DNA of 64,000 bases from Malania oleifera (lineage: Eukaryota; Streptophyta; Magnoliopsida; Santalales; Ximeniaceae). The notes beneath the pieces were generated by a model, which worked only from the letters and a program-made list of their open reading frames with translations, searched no databases and was not told where the DNA came from. The first letter of the stretch is position 1. Every line of letters starts with the position of its first letter. Both the position numbers and the translations under genes were made by a program. Location: assembly GCF_029873635.1 (NCBI RefSeq), contig NC_080423.1, positions 106,501,988 to 106,565,987 on the forward strand, in the 5' to 3' direction. Below, in pieces: positions 29,387-41,481 of this stretch.

Positions 29387-32300
29387 TGTGGTATTATAGC
29401 CCAGTTAAAATTATTATGTTCTTCCTTCATGTTTAAATTTGAGAAGAGGGATGGATTGGCAATTTGAAATGAAATCTGAGATGAATGTGAAATATGACAT
29501 GGATAAGCTGTTTTGCTTTTGAAAAAAAAAAGAAAAAAAGCTGATTGCAGTTTTGTTTCTGTACTGTGAAGTTTTGATTTTGTGAATTCAAGGTTGATTA
29601 GTGAGGCTGCAATTTTTTTTTTTTTTTTTTTCAAATGTATGGGCTGCCAGTTTTTTTTAATATACAGGCTGCCAGTTTTTTAATACATGGGCTGCTAGAT
29701 TTTACATAAAATAAAATAAAAAATTAATCCAAGTAAAATTGTCAATCAATGTTTATATTATGGTGAGAAATTATGAGAAATTAATTATCTACTTTAAACT
29801 TGGATTAATTTTGCTAAGTATGGAGTCAATCAATGTTTATATTATGGTTAGCTTGTTGTCACCAAAGTGATCTTGTTAAGAAAAATCATAAATATTGTAT
29901 TGAGATATAATCTTGCAAAAATTATTACAGAATGATTATTTGAATATTATGGCTGGCCCAAAGGTGCACCAATTTTCAAATAATCATTGATTTAATCAAG
30001 ATAATTGAAGAATGATAGTAAGATTGGGATCTCTGCTCAAAGGTGACAGACCAATCAAACTTTATAAAGGTTATCAATTATGTCTGGATGAATGAAAATT
30101 ACCAGTAAATGTAAGGGTTAGTATATTGCATAAGTTGATCCAAAGATTGAACACAATTTACTAATGAAAAGTTTAAACTCAAAGCATTAATGTAGTGAAC
30201 ATTTTGTGTTATTGCAGTGTTTGTTCCTGTTTCATTGCATTCATTGGCTCCTTCTGTTCTGATCTTCAACGAGACGAATTTCTCTGACTGGAATGAGCAA
30301 ATTCAGTTTCACCTTGGTGTTCTGGATCTAGACTTAGATCTGCGAATGAATAAATCGGCTGCTATTACTGAAACCAGCAGTTCAGAACAGCGAGTTTTGT
30401 ACAAGTCATGGAAAAGGTCGAACAGATTGAGTATGATATTTATGCGAATGTATATTAGCAAATAATATTAAATCAACACTCCCTCAACTAGATAACGCAA
30501 AGGAATATCTCAAGGCAGTGGAGGATAGATTTCGTTCAGCTGATAAGTCCCTTGCAAGAAAATTGATGGCTGAACTGACCACAATGAAATTTGATGGTAG
30601 CAAAGGAATGAATGAACATGTCCTAAAAATGACTAATTTGGCTACTAGACTTAATACTCTGGGAATGAATGTTAATGAAAGTTTCCTCGTTCAGTTTATT
30701 TTGAACTCTTTGCCTCTTCAGTACAAGCCTTTTCAGATTCTGTGACGCCCCGATTTTCGTACAATTTTTTTTACTCAATAATAAATAAATAATCACTCGT
30801 CATCCACAATATCCACAAATCGGCCACGTCAACAATCCTACTATCATTCGTACGATCCGACTCGCATTGGATACCGAGTAAAAAGTCATTTTATTTATAA
30901 AACCTAACAGCAGAAGACAGTGAATTTATATAATTCAGAATACAATACCCAGAGTGTCTACATACACACATATACATGGTTATCACAAACTCAAAAACTA
31001 CTCAACACTAGGAGAATTACACCTCCCCTAGTCTAGAAACTCATCATGTGTATCAGGGTCTCAGCTCCCAATGGTCACGGAGCTCTATCGCCCGATCTAT
31101 CCCTGTTTCCTGAAAAATTTAGATAATTTAGGTGAGACACATATCAGTAAGAAAAAATAAATTATTTACAGCGTGTGACCATATGAGTTCAATTATAACA
31201 TGCTTTACTTTTCAAAATAACATTTTATCTGAGAAAATACACTGACAAATATATTCTCATAGTCATATAAATATACAACACAAGTTTTTATTAGCTTTAA
31301 AAATCATTTCTCAAAATCAATCATTCCAAAACATTTTTACCTGCGAAGTTCCTGAGAATATGGAAGATTACCCGTCCATACAAGTAGCTTCCCTCTGTCC
31401 TAACACATTATGCAGCCAGGTATGACCACGTATGATACCTATCAAGGCACTCATTTTACTCAGTAAGCCCTCAGACGGAGAGTTTCACATCGCCTCAATT
31501 ATTTATGTCATTAACTCACACTGTTCTATTTCTCAATTTCCATTATTTCTTTCATTTCTCATTTTAGCCAATTTTATCATTCTTTCACTTTTCGTTTCCA
31601 TTTTACTTTCCGGCTCATGAGTATCCTTGGTATCAAGTACTAACATCGCGTCTGTAACTCATGGCCACCCCGAGGATCTTTTTATCCATGTCATGCTTCC
31701 TCCTATGGTCAAGGTTGTGCGGCCCGAAGACCGGATCTAACTGCGGTTGGTAGACCCGGTTAGATCAAAATATCATATCGCGTCTGTAGTACGATTGGTT
31801 GGCCTATAGCCCTATCCTAACAACCTTACAAAATGGCTTAGTCGACTGTCACACCACACGCTCCAAGAGTCCGTGTGGTTGCACTAACACCACTAGCAAC
31901 GGTACCGTGCTCAATATCATAACCATCCATCAGGGTTCACTACCACATACTCGCAATCATTATGCAGTATAGGCATTTCGTCAATCATATTCCAGTATAT
32001 CATAATTCAGTTCAATATAAATATTCTCGTATTTTTCATATTTTCCCAAAATACTCATATCAATAATTTGTACACACTCATTTCTCATGCAAATACTTTC
32101 CACTCACAAATAAATACCACATTTCATTATTTTCCAATATCAGTAATTCACAAAATCTCATTTTTCAGGCAAAACATTTTTACTCACATATAAATACTAT
32201 ATTTCATTATTTTTCACTAATCACATCAATAATTCTCATTTCAATATTTTCTCAAAAATTACTCATTGTTATTTTTTACACTCTAAAATATCACAATTTA

Positions 32301-35300
32301 AAATTACTCAAATGCCACACAATTTATCTGATATTTATATCATAATAATTTTCAGACAAAATATTATATGCTCATTTTCACATATTATTTCAAATAAAAA
32401 TTATAAAAACACTGTTATAATTTATTTCCCTTACCTGGCTTACTGAGAGTCTCGCTAGAAAACCTTGGTGTCTGAAATTCAATTCCTGAAATTTACATTT
32501 TTCCCAGATTAATTAATCTATTTCTCCAAAATAATACCCATCTAACCTTCCATAGGCTCCATATACCTCAAATTAATATTTAAACTAACATTTAACAGCC
32601 CCACTTAATTTTTCTAAATTTTACCTGCGGGTCCCAAAATTACACTTGCGGCGCTCACCCGAACCCTAAATTCCAGAAATCCTACTTCAACTCCAGATGC
32701 TCAACATTTTAGTATTTCTAAATTAATCCTAATTAATTAAAAATAAGCCCTTTAATAATCATAGTACCCAAAATTTGGGGTTTTGCCAACGACGACCCCA
32801 CGAGAATTTCGTCCCACTAGACTTGTAGAGAATCACCCCTAGATTCTCGTGGTAATGTCCATTCGTTAATTAGGCTTACAATTTCCAAGAAATTAAAGAA
32901 AAAGGAAAAATTGGCTTACCCTAAGAGATACGTCTACGATGCTCCTACCACCGATTCGCTCTGGTGGAAATGACGGCAGCGGAGAATAGAGTCTAGCGGT
33001 ATCTTCCGATTTTCAATCGGGCGAAAATTCGCAACGAAACTAAGGAGCGAGAGAGAGAGAGAGAGAATAAGAGGAGAGGGAGAGAGTTCACAAAACACTA
33101 TTGGGGGGGGGGGTAATCTCTGCGTAGTCTTTTGGATTTCCAAAATCAATCCTGAAACTTCAACAAGCTTCAGGAATGATTGTTTATAATAATAATAATA
33201 ATATATTTTATTAATAAAAATAAAAATAAATTTTAATTATTTTTTTAAATCTGATTAATTAATTAATTAAATTTTTTTTTTGGAATCATTCCACTAAACT
33301 TCTATATTCCTTTTTGGGGTTATTACATATTCACTATAACACAAGTAAAGAAAAATGGAATGTGAATGAATTGGCAAGCATGTTAGTTTAAGAAAAGGTA
33401 AGATTCAAACAACAAGGATAACATTCAGTAAATGCCATGACTCATGCAGCTGGAAGTAAAGGAAAGAAAACAAAGAAAGATTTAAAGAGAGATTCATTGA
33501 AGGTGGCAAGTACTTCTTATGGTGGTGAGGCTCATAGGAAGGAACATTTTGGTCCCAAGTGTTACTTTTGTCGTGGCTATGGGCATTTAAAGAAAAGTTA
33601 TCCGAAACGTAAAGCATGGTTCGAAAGAAAAGGTAAGCTTTTAGCTTATGTATGTTTCGAATCAAACATGACACAAGTTCCTTATCACATTTGGTGGATT
33701 GACTCTGGTTCTACTGTTCATGTTTCCAATTTGATGTAGGAATACCTTACGATCTAGAGCGTAAAAGAAAATGAACACATGATAGTCTCGGAGAATGGAA
33801 ATCAAGTGCCTGTTATGGGTGTTGGAACTATTCGGTTGTATCTTGGATCGAGTCATTGTTTAGACCTGTTTGATACTTTGTATGTTCCAAATATTTCTAG
33901 GAATTTAATTTCCATGTCCAGAGTAGATAATGACATTTATGATTTGTATTTTGAACATAAAGGTTTTCGTCTTATGCAAGGTGACTTATGTGTTGGCTCT
34001 GGTATTTTGTATGAGGAGTTGTATAAATTTAATCTTAATGAAAAGTTTGTTGAAACATTCCTCACTCTGCATCATAATATTGGAACTAAGCGTAGTAGAA
34101 TAAATGAAAATTCTTCTTTCATGTGGCATGAAAGGCTGGGTCACATATCCAGATCAAGGATAGAGAGATTAGTAAAGGATGGGGTTTTATCGAACCTTAA
34201 TTTTATTGATTTCGATGTGTGTGTTGATTGTATTAAAGGAAAGCAAACTAAACATATAAAGAAAGGAGCCACAAAAAGTAAGAATCTACTGGACGTTGTT
34301 CATACTGATGTATGTGTACCTTTTGACTCACCATCTTTAGGTGAAGAAAAATATTTTATCACCTTTATTGATAATTTTTCATGGTATGGTTATATCTATT
34401 TGTTGCATGAAAAGTCTTAGGCAATAGTTTCTTTAAAGGCATATGTTGTTGAAGTGGAGCGACAATTAGATAGGAAAGTGAAAATCATTAGATCTGATAG
34501 AGGTGGTGAGTATTATGGTATGTATGATGACATAAAACAATGTCCAGAACCATTTTCTAAATTCCTAGAACAACATGGTATTTGTGCTCAATACACAATA
34601 CCTGGTACGCATCAGCAGAATGGTGTGGTTAAAAGGCGGAATCGTACTTTTATAGAAATGGAGTATGTTGAGTAATTCCTCAGTATCCATTTCATTATGG
34701 ATGGAAGCCCTTAAAACAGTAGTGCATGTGCTAAATTGGGTTCCTAGTAAGGCGGTTCAGAAAACTCCTTTTGAACTGTGAACGAGAAGGAAATCGAGTT
34801 TAAGACATTTTCATGTTTGTGGTTGTCCAGTAGAAATTAGAGTCTATAATCCAAATAAAAGGAAATTGGATTCAAGGACTGTGAGTGGGTACTTTATTGG
34901 ATACCCAAAAAAATTTAAAGGACATAGGTTTTACTGTCCTAATCATAGTATGAGAATAGTTGAATCAGGTAATGCAAAGTTTCTTAAAAATGGTGAAATT
35001 AGTGGGAGTGATATATTACGAAATATGGTCATTAAAGAAATTCAGGTTCCTATACCGATATTTAGACCTTTAACAGACATTGTTGTTCCTTTAGTTGTCA
35101 AAAGGTATGATAACATTGAACAACAATATAATGATGTATCACTTTGTAATGAAAATGTCACAATCGAGCCAATTGCAGAACAATCACATGAAATAGTATT
35201 AAGGAGATCACAAAGAGTAAGAAAACTACCTATTTCTGATGATTATTTGGTATATTTGCAAGAGGCGGACTATGATTTAGAAACTAGTAAGGATCCGATT

Positions 35301-35468
35301 ACGTTTTCACAAACCATTGAAAGTGATGATTCTGAAAAGTGGATCAATGTCATAAATGATGAGTTGAAATCTATGAAATAGAATAAAGTTTGGGACATCA
35401 TGGATTTGCTTGAAGGGTTTAAAACAGTTGGTTGTAAATGGGTCTTTAAGACCAAACACGACTGTAAT
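29387..35468 (+). mobile_element. Ty1/copia element, internal region (copy near B), broken
   Basis: It starts with a primer site like initiator Met (about 29388) and a leader of about 0.8 kb. Gag begins near 30217 (NETNFSDWNEQIQFHLGVLD), with a zinc knuckle near 33560. Then come a GAG-pre-integrase and integrase region (about 34120-34680) and a C-terminal pol linker (to 35440). A solo LTR (30741-33327) sits inside gag. The element stops abruptly at 35468, losing RT, RNase H and 3' LTR. It has more than ten breaks. A closely similar copy lies at 41482-48332. Confidence 0.85.
30741..33327 (-). mobile_element. Solo LTR, Tekay-like Ty3/gypsy, inside copia gag
   Basis: A 2.59 kb LTR begins tgtgacgcccc and ends ggggttattaca. 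Flanks gattc (30736-30740) and tattc (33328-33332) fit a 5-bp duplication with one difference. The unoccupied sequence exists in the second copia copy near 45040, so the insertion came after the two copia copies separated. It contains a GA microsatellite (about 33049-33066). The 1-297 fragment belongs to the same LTR subfamily. Confidence 0.88.
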
Positions 35469-35547
35469 TAATTAAATATATTTTTTATTTTTATTTTTTG
35501 GGAATCACTCCACTAAACTTACATAGTCCCTTTTTGGGGTTATTACA
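35469..35547 (-). repeat. LTR end fragment
   Basis: About 79 bp match the final block of the LTR at 30741-33327 (tccactaaac, ctttttggggttattaca). It abuts the truncated copia element. Confidence 0.7.
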
Positions 35548-35862
35548 GGTGTCTCACCTAGTCAATGATTTAATCTTTTCAGGTTTTCCGGATGATCGAA
35601 CTTAGATAGCTCCAGGGCGGGGTTAGTCTTTGTGAATTGGATATCAGCACGGTTATGTATTTAGTTTTATGTTTAATATATTTTAATTTGGTTTTGTAAT
35701 ATGAAGGATGAAATTGTATTTTATGGGTTTGCAGATGTAAATATAGAACTCTGGTATTATGTTTGAGGTTATTTATTTATTTTCGCTGCGTGAATGGTAT
35801 TAGAGACGCATGTTTGGTCTCATGACACTTCGGGCCCCACGTGACAAGTCCGAGGCGTTACA
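35548..35862 (+). repeat. Tekay-like LTR end fragment, opposite orientation
   Basis: The segment starts ggtgtctcaccta, a word also found in the LTR at 50010-50030 and in the complement of 31130-31145. It ends gaggcgttaca. It is the 3' part of a plus-oriented LTR joined back to back with the fragment before it, suggesting a rearrangement breakpoint. Confidence 0.6.
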
Positions 35863-36739
35863 ATGTAGATCTTGGAAACAAGCCTACACCTTATTGATTT
35901 AATATAGTTGTGAAATTATACTCTAAAATTATACTTGCGTGCATAGACACATAACAAATATGAAAAAAAAAAAAAAAAAGAATAACAAAAATTTATGTGG
36001 CTCGATAATGTGCCTACGTTCATAGAATCCTTGCGTAATTTTCAACCATCAAATGAAAATTGCTTTAGAATTTCAACCCTAGACTACGATGTGTATATAC
36101 ATAGTTTCAATTAAAAATTTCAAAATATTTTCATATGATAATAAGAGTATATTAGACCTAACCCTTGATCCCTCTTATTTGTAATAGTTTTTAAGTGGAT
36201 TACCCTCAAAATATGAGCAACAACTCAACAAGAGTGATACAACTTATTTTTTCTTTTGTTCATTAGCATTAAATGTTCATCACTTTTCCTTCATAGGTTT
36301 GTTATTCCTATACTATTCCATTTTATTTCATCTTATTTCATTACGCAAACTAAAATTAAAATTTAGATAATTCTAATTTTGAACTTTTTTTTTAATATTA
36401 TTTGCTCTCTCTATCCCCATTAATAATAGTATATGTTTGACGGTTTAATTGAATAGGTTCGAGTTTAGATTTGACCTTGGGTAGATTTAGAAGACACTCT
36501 AGTCAAATACTCAAAATCTACGCTACTAATTGTTGGGTTTTGAGGAGCCTAATTGTATTTTATTCGAATGATGAGTCGATTCGAAATAATGTTGCGTGTT
36601 TATTTAATGATAGATTTTTCATCCGGTTACTTCAACTATTGTTTTTAGGGAATTTTTATTCGGCAATCTCTGAGTCTACTTTTGCATTTACCAAGAGACT
36701 GTCGAGGTCCAAATCCTGAGAAATAAAGTATTTTCTATT
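35863..36739. other. Unassigned DNA upstream of gene C
   Basis: AT-rich sequence with a poly-A run near 35963-35979. A stretch around atgtggctcgataatgtgcc (about 35994) resembles minus-oriented copia LTR DNA. One plus-strand frame at 36471-36719 shows no known motif. It has no counterpart upstream of genes A or B. Confidence 0.4.
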
Positions 36740-36886
36740 ATTTGATTTGAGTCCACTTCCTATCCAAACATTCAAGTAATAAGGCTGCGTTGAAGACGAA
36801 GACTTGTAAGTAAAGAACATTGTTACATTTTGCTCTGTAATTTTTTTTTTTTTATTCGAGTCAGTTCATTCATAGAGAACGGCATC
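36740..36886 (+). promoter_or_regulatory. 5' region of receptor kinase C, the part shared with A and B
   Basis: Homology to A and B starts near 36742 (atttgatttgagtcc) and covers about 145 bp of probable 5' leader. Everything farther upstream, including the GC-rich island and the MULE end, is different. C therefore has a different promoter from A and B. Confidence 0.5.
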
Positions 36887-39493
36887 ATGTGCGATATTGA
36901 TCGCTTTCGATTTTGGTTTCGCTTTCGGTTTAGGTTTTTGTTTTTCTGGATACTTTTTTGTGTTCTTCGTGCCCAAGATGTGCCTAGTATTGTTCATCTT
37001 GAGAGCAATCTTCCCATTTCATGGACCAATTCAATTACCTACGGTATGGAATATTCTCAGTGGAGCAAAGTCATGCTTGAAACACAGAGCTTTGATGGAT
37101 TATACTTCACCTGCGGCTTCATGCGTCGAAACATCGACGAAGACAATTGGCTTTTTGTCGTCTCCCTTGCGCCACATTCGTTGCAATCATCGGTTGGGGA
37201 AATTGAAGAAATCTCGCCAGCATCCGCATGGGCACCAGCCTCTTTCGTAACAGTAGCAGATGAGCCAACGGCAGTTTGGTCTGCAAATCCAACCCATAAG
37301 GTTCAGTCCAATGCAACAGTGGAGCTCACTCCCGAAGCAGGTCTGGTCTTAAAAGACAGTGATGGAACTTTAGTATGGCAAACCAACACTTTTGGCAACC
37401 TTGTTACGGGCATGAAACTGTCTGAAATGGGGAATCTCGTGCTCTTCGATCACAATAATATTACCGTTTGGCAATCATTTGATCACCCCACGGACACTCT
37501 ACTCTTAGGCCAAAAGTTGATGCCTGGGCAAAGTCTCATCTCTGATGGAGGTTTGTTCTCATTTTTCCTCACAAGAAATGCTTGTCTGGTTCACACTCTC
37601 TCTAATCCTCCCCTCGTCTATTCTTCATTTTCTAATGGTACAAAAGCGAACGACATTAAATTCACTAATTCAAGTTCAGGTTCATCAATCATTATCGAAT
37701 ATTCAGATCATAATTCTTACTCGATTAGTCAAATTAGTTTCGAGGACTCATCAGTAGGAAAATACATCAAGTTTGAGTCGGATGGTCACCTGAAAGCATA
37801 TGAGAACAAATTTGGATATATGAGGAGTTTAGTCGCTGATAATCTTCTAGGTCTCGATGCATGTGAATACCCAATGGTGTGTGGGGAGTATGGTGTTTGC
37901 TCTGTTGGGGGGCAGTGCAGATGCCCTTTGTTCGGACTTACTACTGCAAGCTACCTTAAGCCTAAAGATTTGCATAGGCCTGAACTTGGTTGTATTCGGA
38001 TCACACCCTTGTCTTGCAAATCTTTGCAAAACCATATTCTTGTAAAGTTGGAAAATATCACTTACTTCCCTTTTATTCAAACACAATATTTTGTGAATTT
38101 CAATATAACAAATATTGAGATTTGCAAGCAGGCTTGTTTGAAGAATTGTTCTTGCAAAGCTGCTGTGTTTGAGCATGCAATTGGCATTGGCACTAATGTA
38201 TCAGATAGCATTGCCTTTAATGGATCAATATATTCATCAGAAGGAAGATGCTATTTAGCACCCCAGGTATACTCACTGATTGAAAGTGAATCAGGAAGAA
38301 GGGTGGGAGGAAGGGTGGTATTTATAAAGGTCCAAACTGAAAATCATGGCCATCATACTGTTTCCATCATCTTGGGATCTAGCTTTGCTGCTTCTTTTGC
38401 TCTGTTTCTTTTAATAGTTATTCTAATATATTGTTTTCAACGGAGAAAATATGCAAGGGTGGCTGTTGAAGATAATTTAGATCAAATACCAGGAATCCCC
38501 AAAAGATTTACTTATGAATTCTTGAAAGCGTCAACAGAGAATTTTAACAAAAAGCTCGGTAAAGGAGGATTTGGGTCGGTTTATGAAGGAACTCTCAATG
38601 ACGGCAGCAAAGTTGCCGTGAAGCTTCTTAATGGTTCTCTACATGTTAAGAAGTCTTTCTTGGCTGAGGTCAAGACAATAGGCAGGATTCACCATTTCAA
38701 TTTGGCAAGATTGGTTGGGTATTGTGTTGAGAGTTCGTGTTGGGCTTTAGTTTATGAATATATGTGCAACGGGTCATTGGAAAATTGGATCTTCCAGAGA
38801 AACAACAATTTCTCTCTTGATTGGAAGACTAGAAGGGAGATCATCCTCGACATAGCCAAGGGGATGGCCTATCTCCATGAAGGATGCCAGCAGAAAATAA
38901 TTCACTTGGACATTAAACCCCAAAACATCCTTTTGGACAAAAATTTCAACGCAAAAGTTTCTGATTTTGGACTGTCCAAGTTAATTGAAAGGGATCAAAG
39001 CCAAGTTGTGACGACAATGAGAGGAACTCCAGGATATCTAGCACCTGAATGGCTGAGCTCTGTTATTACAGAAAAAGTTGATGTTTACAGCTTTGGAGTT
39101 GTGATGTTGGAAATAGTGTGTGGGCGGAAAATTTTTGAACATTCTCAGCCAGAAGAATGCAAGCATTTGTTAAGTCTTTTCAAGCAGAAAGCAGAGGAGG
39201 ATCAACTGTTGGATATGGTTGACAAGAGCAGTGAGGATATGCAATTACATGGGGAAGAAGTCGTGGCGATGATGAAGGTGGCAGCATGGTGTTTGCAAAG
39301 TGATTTTGCAAAGAGGCCTTCCATGTCACTTGTGATTAAAGCCTTGGAGGGTGTGGCGGATGTTGAAGACCCTTTGGATTATAACTTCTTCAGTCCTCCT
39401 TTTGGAAGAACCATTGCTGCCGTTGATGTAGCAAGAGATGATGGCATTATGGCTTCATCAATATTGCCATCACTTTTATCAGGACCAAGGTGA
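36887..39493 (+). CDS. G-type lectin S-receptor-like Ser/Thr kinase, SD2-5-like (copy C)
   Basis: A single-exon frame of 868 residues from the ATG at 36887. The codon matching the start of A and B is ATA here (36872), so the next Met, five codons on, is the likely start and shortens the signal peptide N-terminus only slightly. The order of domains is as in A: bulb lectin, complete five-cysteine EGF-like cluster, PAN-like segment, transmembrane helix (about 491-516) and non-RD kinase (Gly loop from 558, Lys579, HLD, DFG, APEW). The kinase differs from A at about four residues, including Lys for Glu in EVKTIG; the conserved helix-C Glu just before it is kept. Expected at the plasma membrane as a receptor. 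Expression is uncertain because its upstream DNA differs from that of A and B. Confidence 0.9.
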   Translation: MCDIDRFRFWFRFRFRFLFFWILFCVLRAQDVPSIVHLESNLPISWTNSITYGMEYSQWSKVMLETQSFDGLYFTCGFMRRNIDEDNWLFVVSLAPHSLQSSVGEIEEISPASAWAPASFVTVADEPTAVWSANPTHKVQSNATVELTPEAGLVLKDSDGTLVWQTNTFGNLVTGMKLSEMGNLVLFDHNNITVWQSFDHPTDTLLLGQKLMPGQSLISDGGLFSFFLTRNACLVHTLSNPPLVYSSFSNGTKANDIKFTNSSSGSSIIIEYSDHNSYSISQISFEDSSVGKYIKFESDGHLKAYENKFGYMRSLVADNLLGLDACEYPMVCGEYGVCSVGGQCRCPLFGLTTASYLKPKDLHRPELGCIRITPLSCKSLQNHILVKLENITYFPFIQTQYFVNFNITNIEICKQACLKNCSCKAAVFEHAIGIGTNVSDSIAFNGSIYSSEGRCYLAPQVYSLIESESGRRVGGRVVFIKVQTENHGHHTVSIILGSSFAASFALFLLIVILIYCFQRRKYARVAVEDNLDQIPGIPKRFTYEFLKASTENFNKKLGKGGFGSVYEGTLNDGSKVAVKLLNGSLHVKKSFLAEVKTIGRIHHFNLARLVGYCVESSCWALVYEYMCNGSLENWIFQRNNNFSLDWKTRREIILDIAKGMAYLHEGCQQKIIHLDIKPQNILLDKNFNAKVSDFGLSKLIERDQSQVVTTMRGTPGYLAPEWLSSVITEKVDVYSFGVVMLEIVCGRKIFEHSQPEECKHLLSLFKQKAEEDQLLDMVDKSSEDMQLHGEEVVAMMKVAAWCLQSDFAKRPSMSLVIKALEGVADVEDPLDYNFFSPPFGRTIAAVDVARDDGIMASSILPSLLSGPR

Positions 39494-40180
39494 AGAAAAG
39501 GTACATTTCACTAGTATTGTTTGGGAGTGAAATGATTTTGTTTTTACCATTTGGTCTTCAGATATAATCTATCTTCTTGAACACGGATATAGCATTAGAT
39601 TTTGCTTGTGTCTGTTTGTATGCCCTTTTTCCCATCTTTGTATTATCCTGCATTCATTTTCTACCTTGCCATGATCAAATTCTCACTAGGGGCCTGGTGG
39701 AACAGAAACTGTTTCCACCATTTCTATTTAGTATGATTATGTAGGAGAATCTGCATACAAGGATTTTTTCTTGTACAGGATTACAGTTTTTCGACTGCTC
39801 GCTTTTGCATATCACTAATCAAAATGCCAAAATGCTGCAAAAAAGAACCAGAATATCTTCTTCCAAAATCCTGTCATCAGTTGCTGAAAAAGGCCAAGAA
39901 TTATTGATAGAATTAATAATATTCACTGATTCTGCTTTAAAATATACAATTGACAAAACCGAATTCTAAAGCAAATTCAACAGCAGCCCCTGCTAAGATG
40001 CAGCCAACTCAGGTGATGCAATGTGATGCAATTGGTTTTTGGTCTCACTAGCTTAGAATATCTGTGCCCTATGATCTTCTTTTATTACTCTATCTGAACA
40101 TAGTAATATTTTCTCCTGAAAGAGTGAAAGTAGTGTTTCTCATTAGAGTAGTTTTGAATTATGATAATCAGTGTTTTTAT
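39494..40180. other. 3' flank of gene C
   Basis: Homologous to the flanks of A and B, with about 11 differences from B in the first 570 bp by eye. No independent gene. Confidence 0.6.
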
Positions 40181-40398
40181 TCACATTGATCTTGATAAAA
40201 ATGTGATGGCAATACTTGGTGAAGCCATAACGCCATCTTCTCTTGCTACACCGGCTGCAGCAACAGTTATTGGAAAAGGAGGACTGAATCTATAATCCAG
40301 ATTGTCTTCCAAGACACTCCAAAGGTTTAATCGCAAGTGACCTAGCAGGCCCCTTTGAAACATCACTTTGAAAACACCATGCCCACAACTTCTTTACC
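40181..40398 (-). pseudogene. Inverted 3'-end remnant of a related receptor kinase (behind C)
   Basis: The minus strand carries the same tail as behind A and B (LDYRFSPPF, VAREDGVMAS, FLSRSM). A short extra piece upstream (about 40374-40398) matches the EEVV-AWCLQ part of the kinase. It contains at least one frameshift. It is convergent with gene C. Confidence 0.8.
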
Positions 40399-40803
40399 CG
40401 TAGCAGCGTACCCAATTAAATGTCAAGGTAGATGAAGTTCGCTCCCAAACAGAGCTGTACTTACTCACACTTAGCAGAAACTCCATGCCATGTACAGGAA
40501 TTCAGATGCTAACACATATGCTTCGCTGATACTAATAATGAGAGAAGGATAGATTTTGTGCAACAAATATGTATTCCATTATAAGTTTTGGTTATGTTTC
40601 AATCTTCCTTAGGGTGGGCTTGGATTTAGGATTCTGTTTTTTTTTTTTTTTTAAAGGACAGGAAAGAAAATTCATTTTTCATTATATATATTTTTTATAT
40701 CAAATACTATTAAAAATGAAAATTTATTCTAATATAATTAAAAATTAAGAAAAATTAAATGTTAAGGATGTGTAAAATTAAAATTTTATTTATTGATTTG
40801 GTA

Positions 40804-40834
<31 letters not shown>

Positions 40835-41481
40835 TCACTTTAAGTAAAATTCTTCCAATTTTATTTTCCAATCTCCAATATTTTTTTATGTGTCCATCAA
40901 AGAAAATGTCAAATACAGAGGATTGAGTGGGAAGATTCAACTACTCCAGCAACCTCCTTTGAATATTGGCCATATCTTACTGAAAAACAAAGAAAAAAGG
41001 TAAGATAGGCCACCTCAAGTCAAGTCAATGGCAGCTAGCATGGGCCTTGGATGGGTAAAATATTGTTTTTAGTTGAAAATTGAAGCCACCAGGTATACAC
41101 GAACCTAGTGTAGTGATTGTCCTGCCCCCAGTTCCCACCGACCACAGGAATCTTTCCTCTAAACTATTTATAGATCTTCTCTCAGTGCTAATCTATTCAC
41201 TTTTGACAAAAGAAAAGAAAAGAAAAGAAAAATGATTAACACTTCTAGCTGAACACTTTAGATACTGCTTACTGCATAATCACTATGGAATTTTAATGTC
41301 TATAACATGCATTGGTATCCTTATTCTTCTTAGCTAATAGTTTTGGTTGTTTCCGAGTTGCTTAAATTAATTTCTAGATGTTTTTGACTTAGTTTAAACT
41401 CTGGGATGTAGAGAATTTGAATCCTTATTATTTTGGAATCATTACTCTTTCTAAGTTGTAATCGGTGGCGAGAAGATGAAA
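40399..41481. other. Intergenic DNA downstream of C
   Basis: Homologous to the region behind B. It includes an AT dinucleotide run (about 40803-40826) and one copy of the block duplicated in B. No gene seen. It ends at the copia LTR start. Confidence 0.6.

Noticed and set aside
33405-33674. Minus-strand frame opposite copia gag (also at 45152-45391)
   Set aside because: It is the antisense shadow of the conserved zinc-knuckle region, preserved only because the sense strand is conserved.
36471-36719. 82-codon open frame upstream of gene C
   Set aside because: No ATG context, domain or counterpart upstream of A or B; composition looks random.
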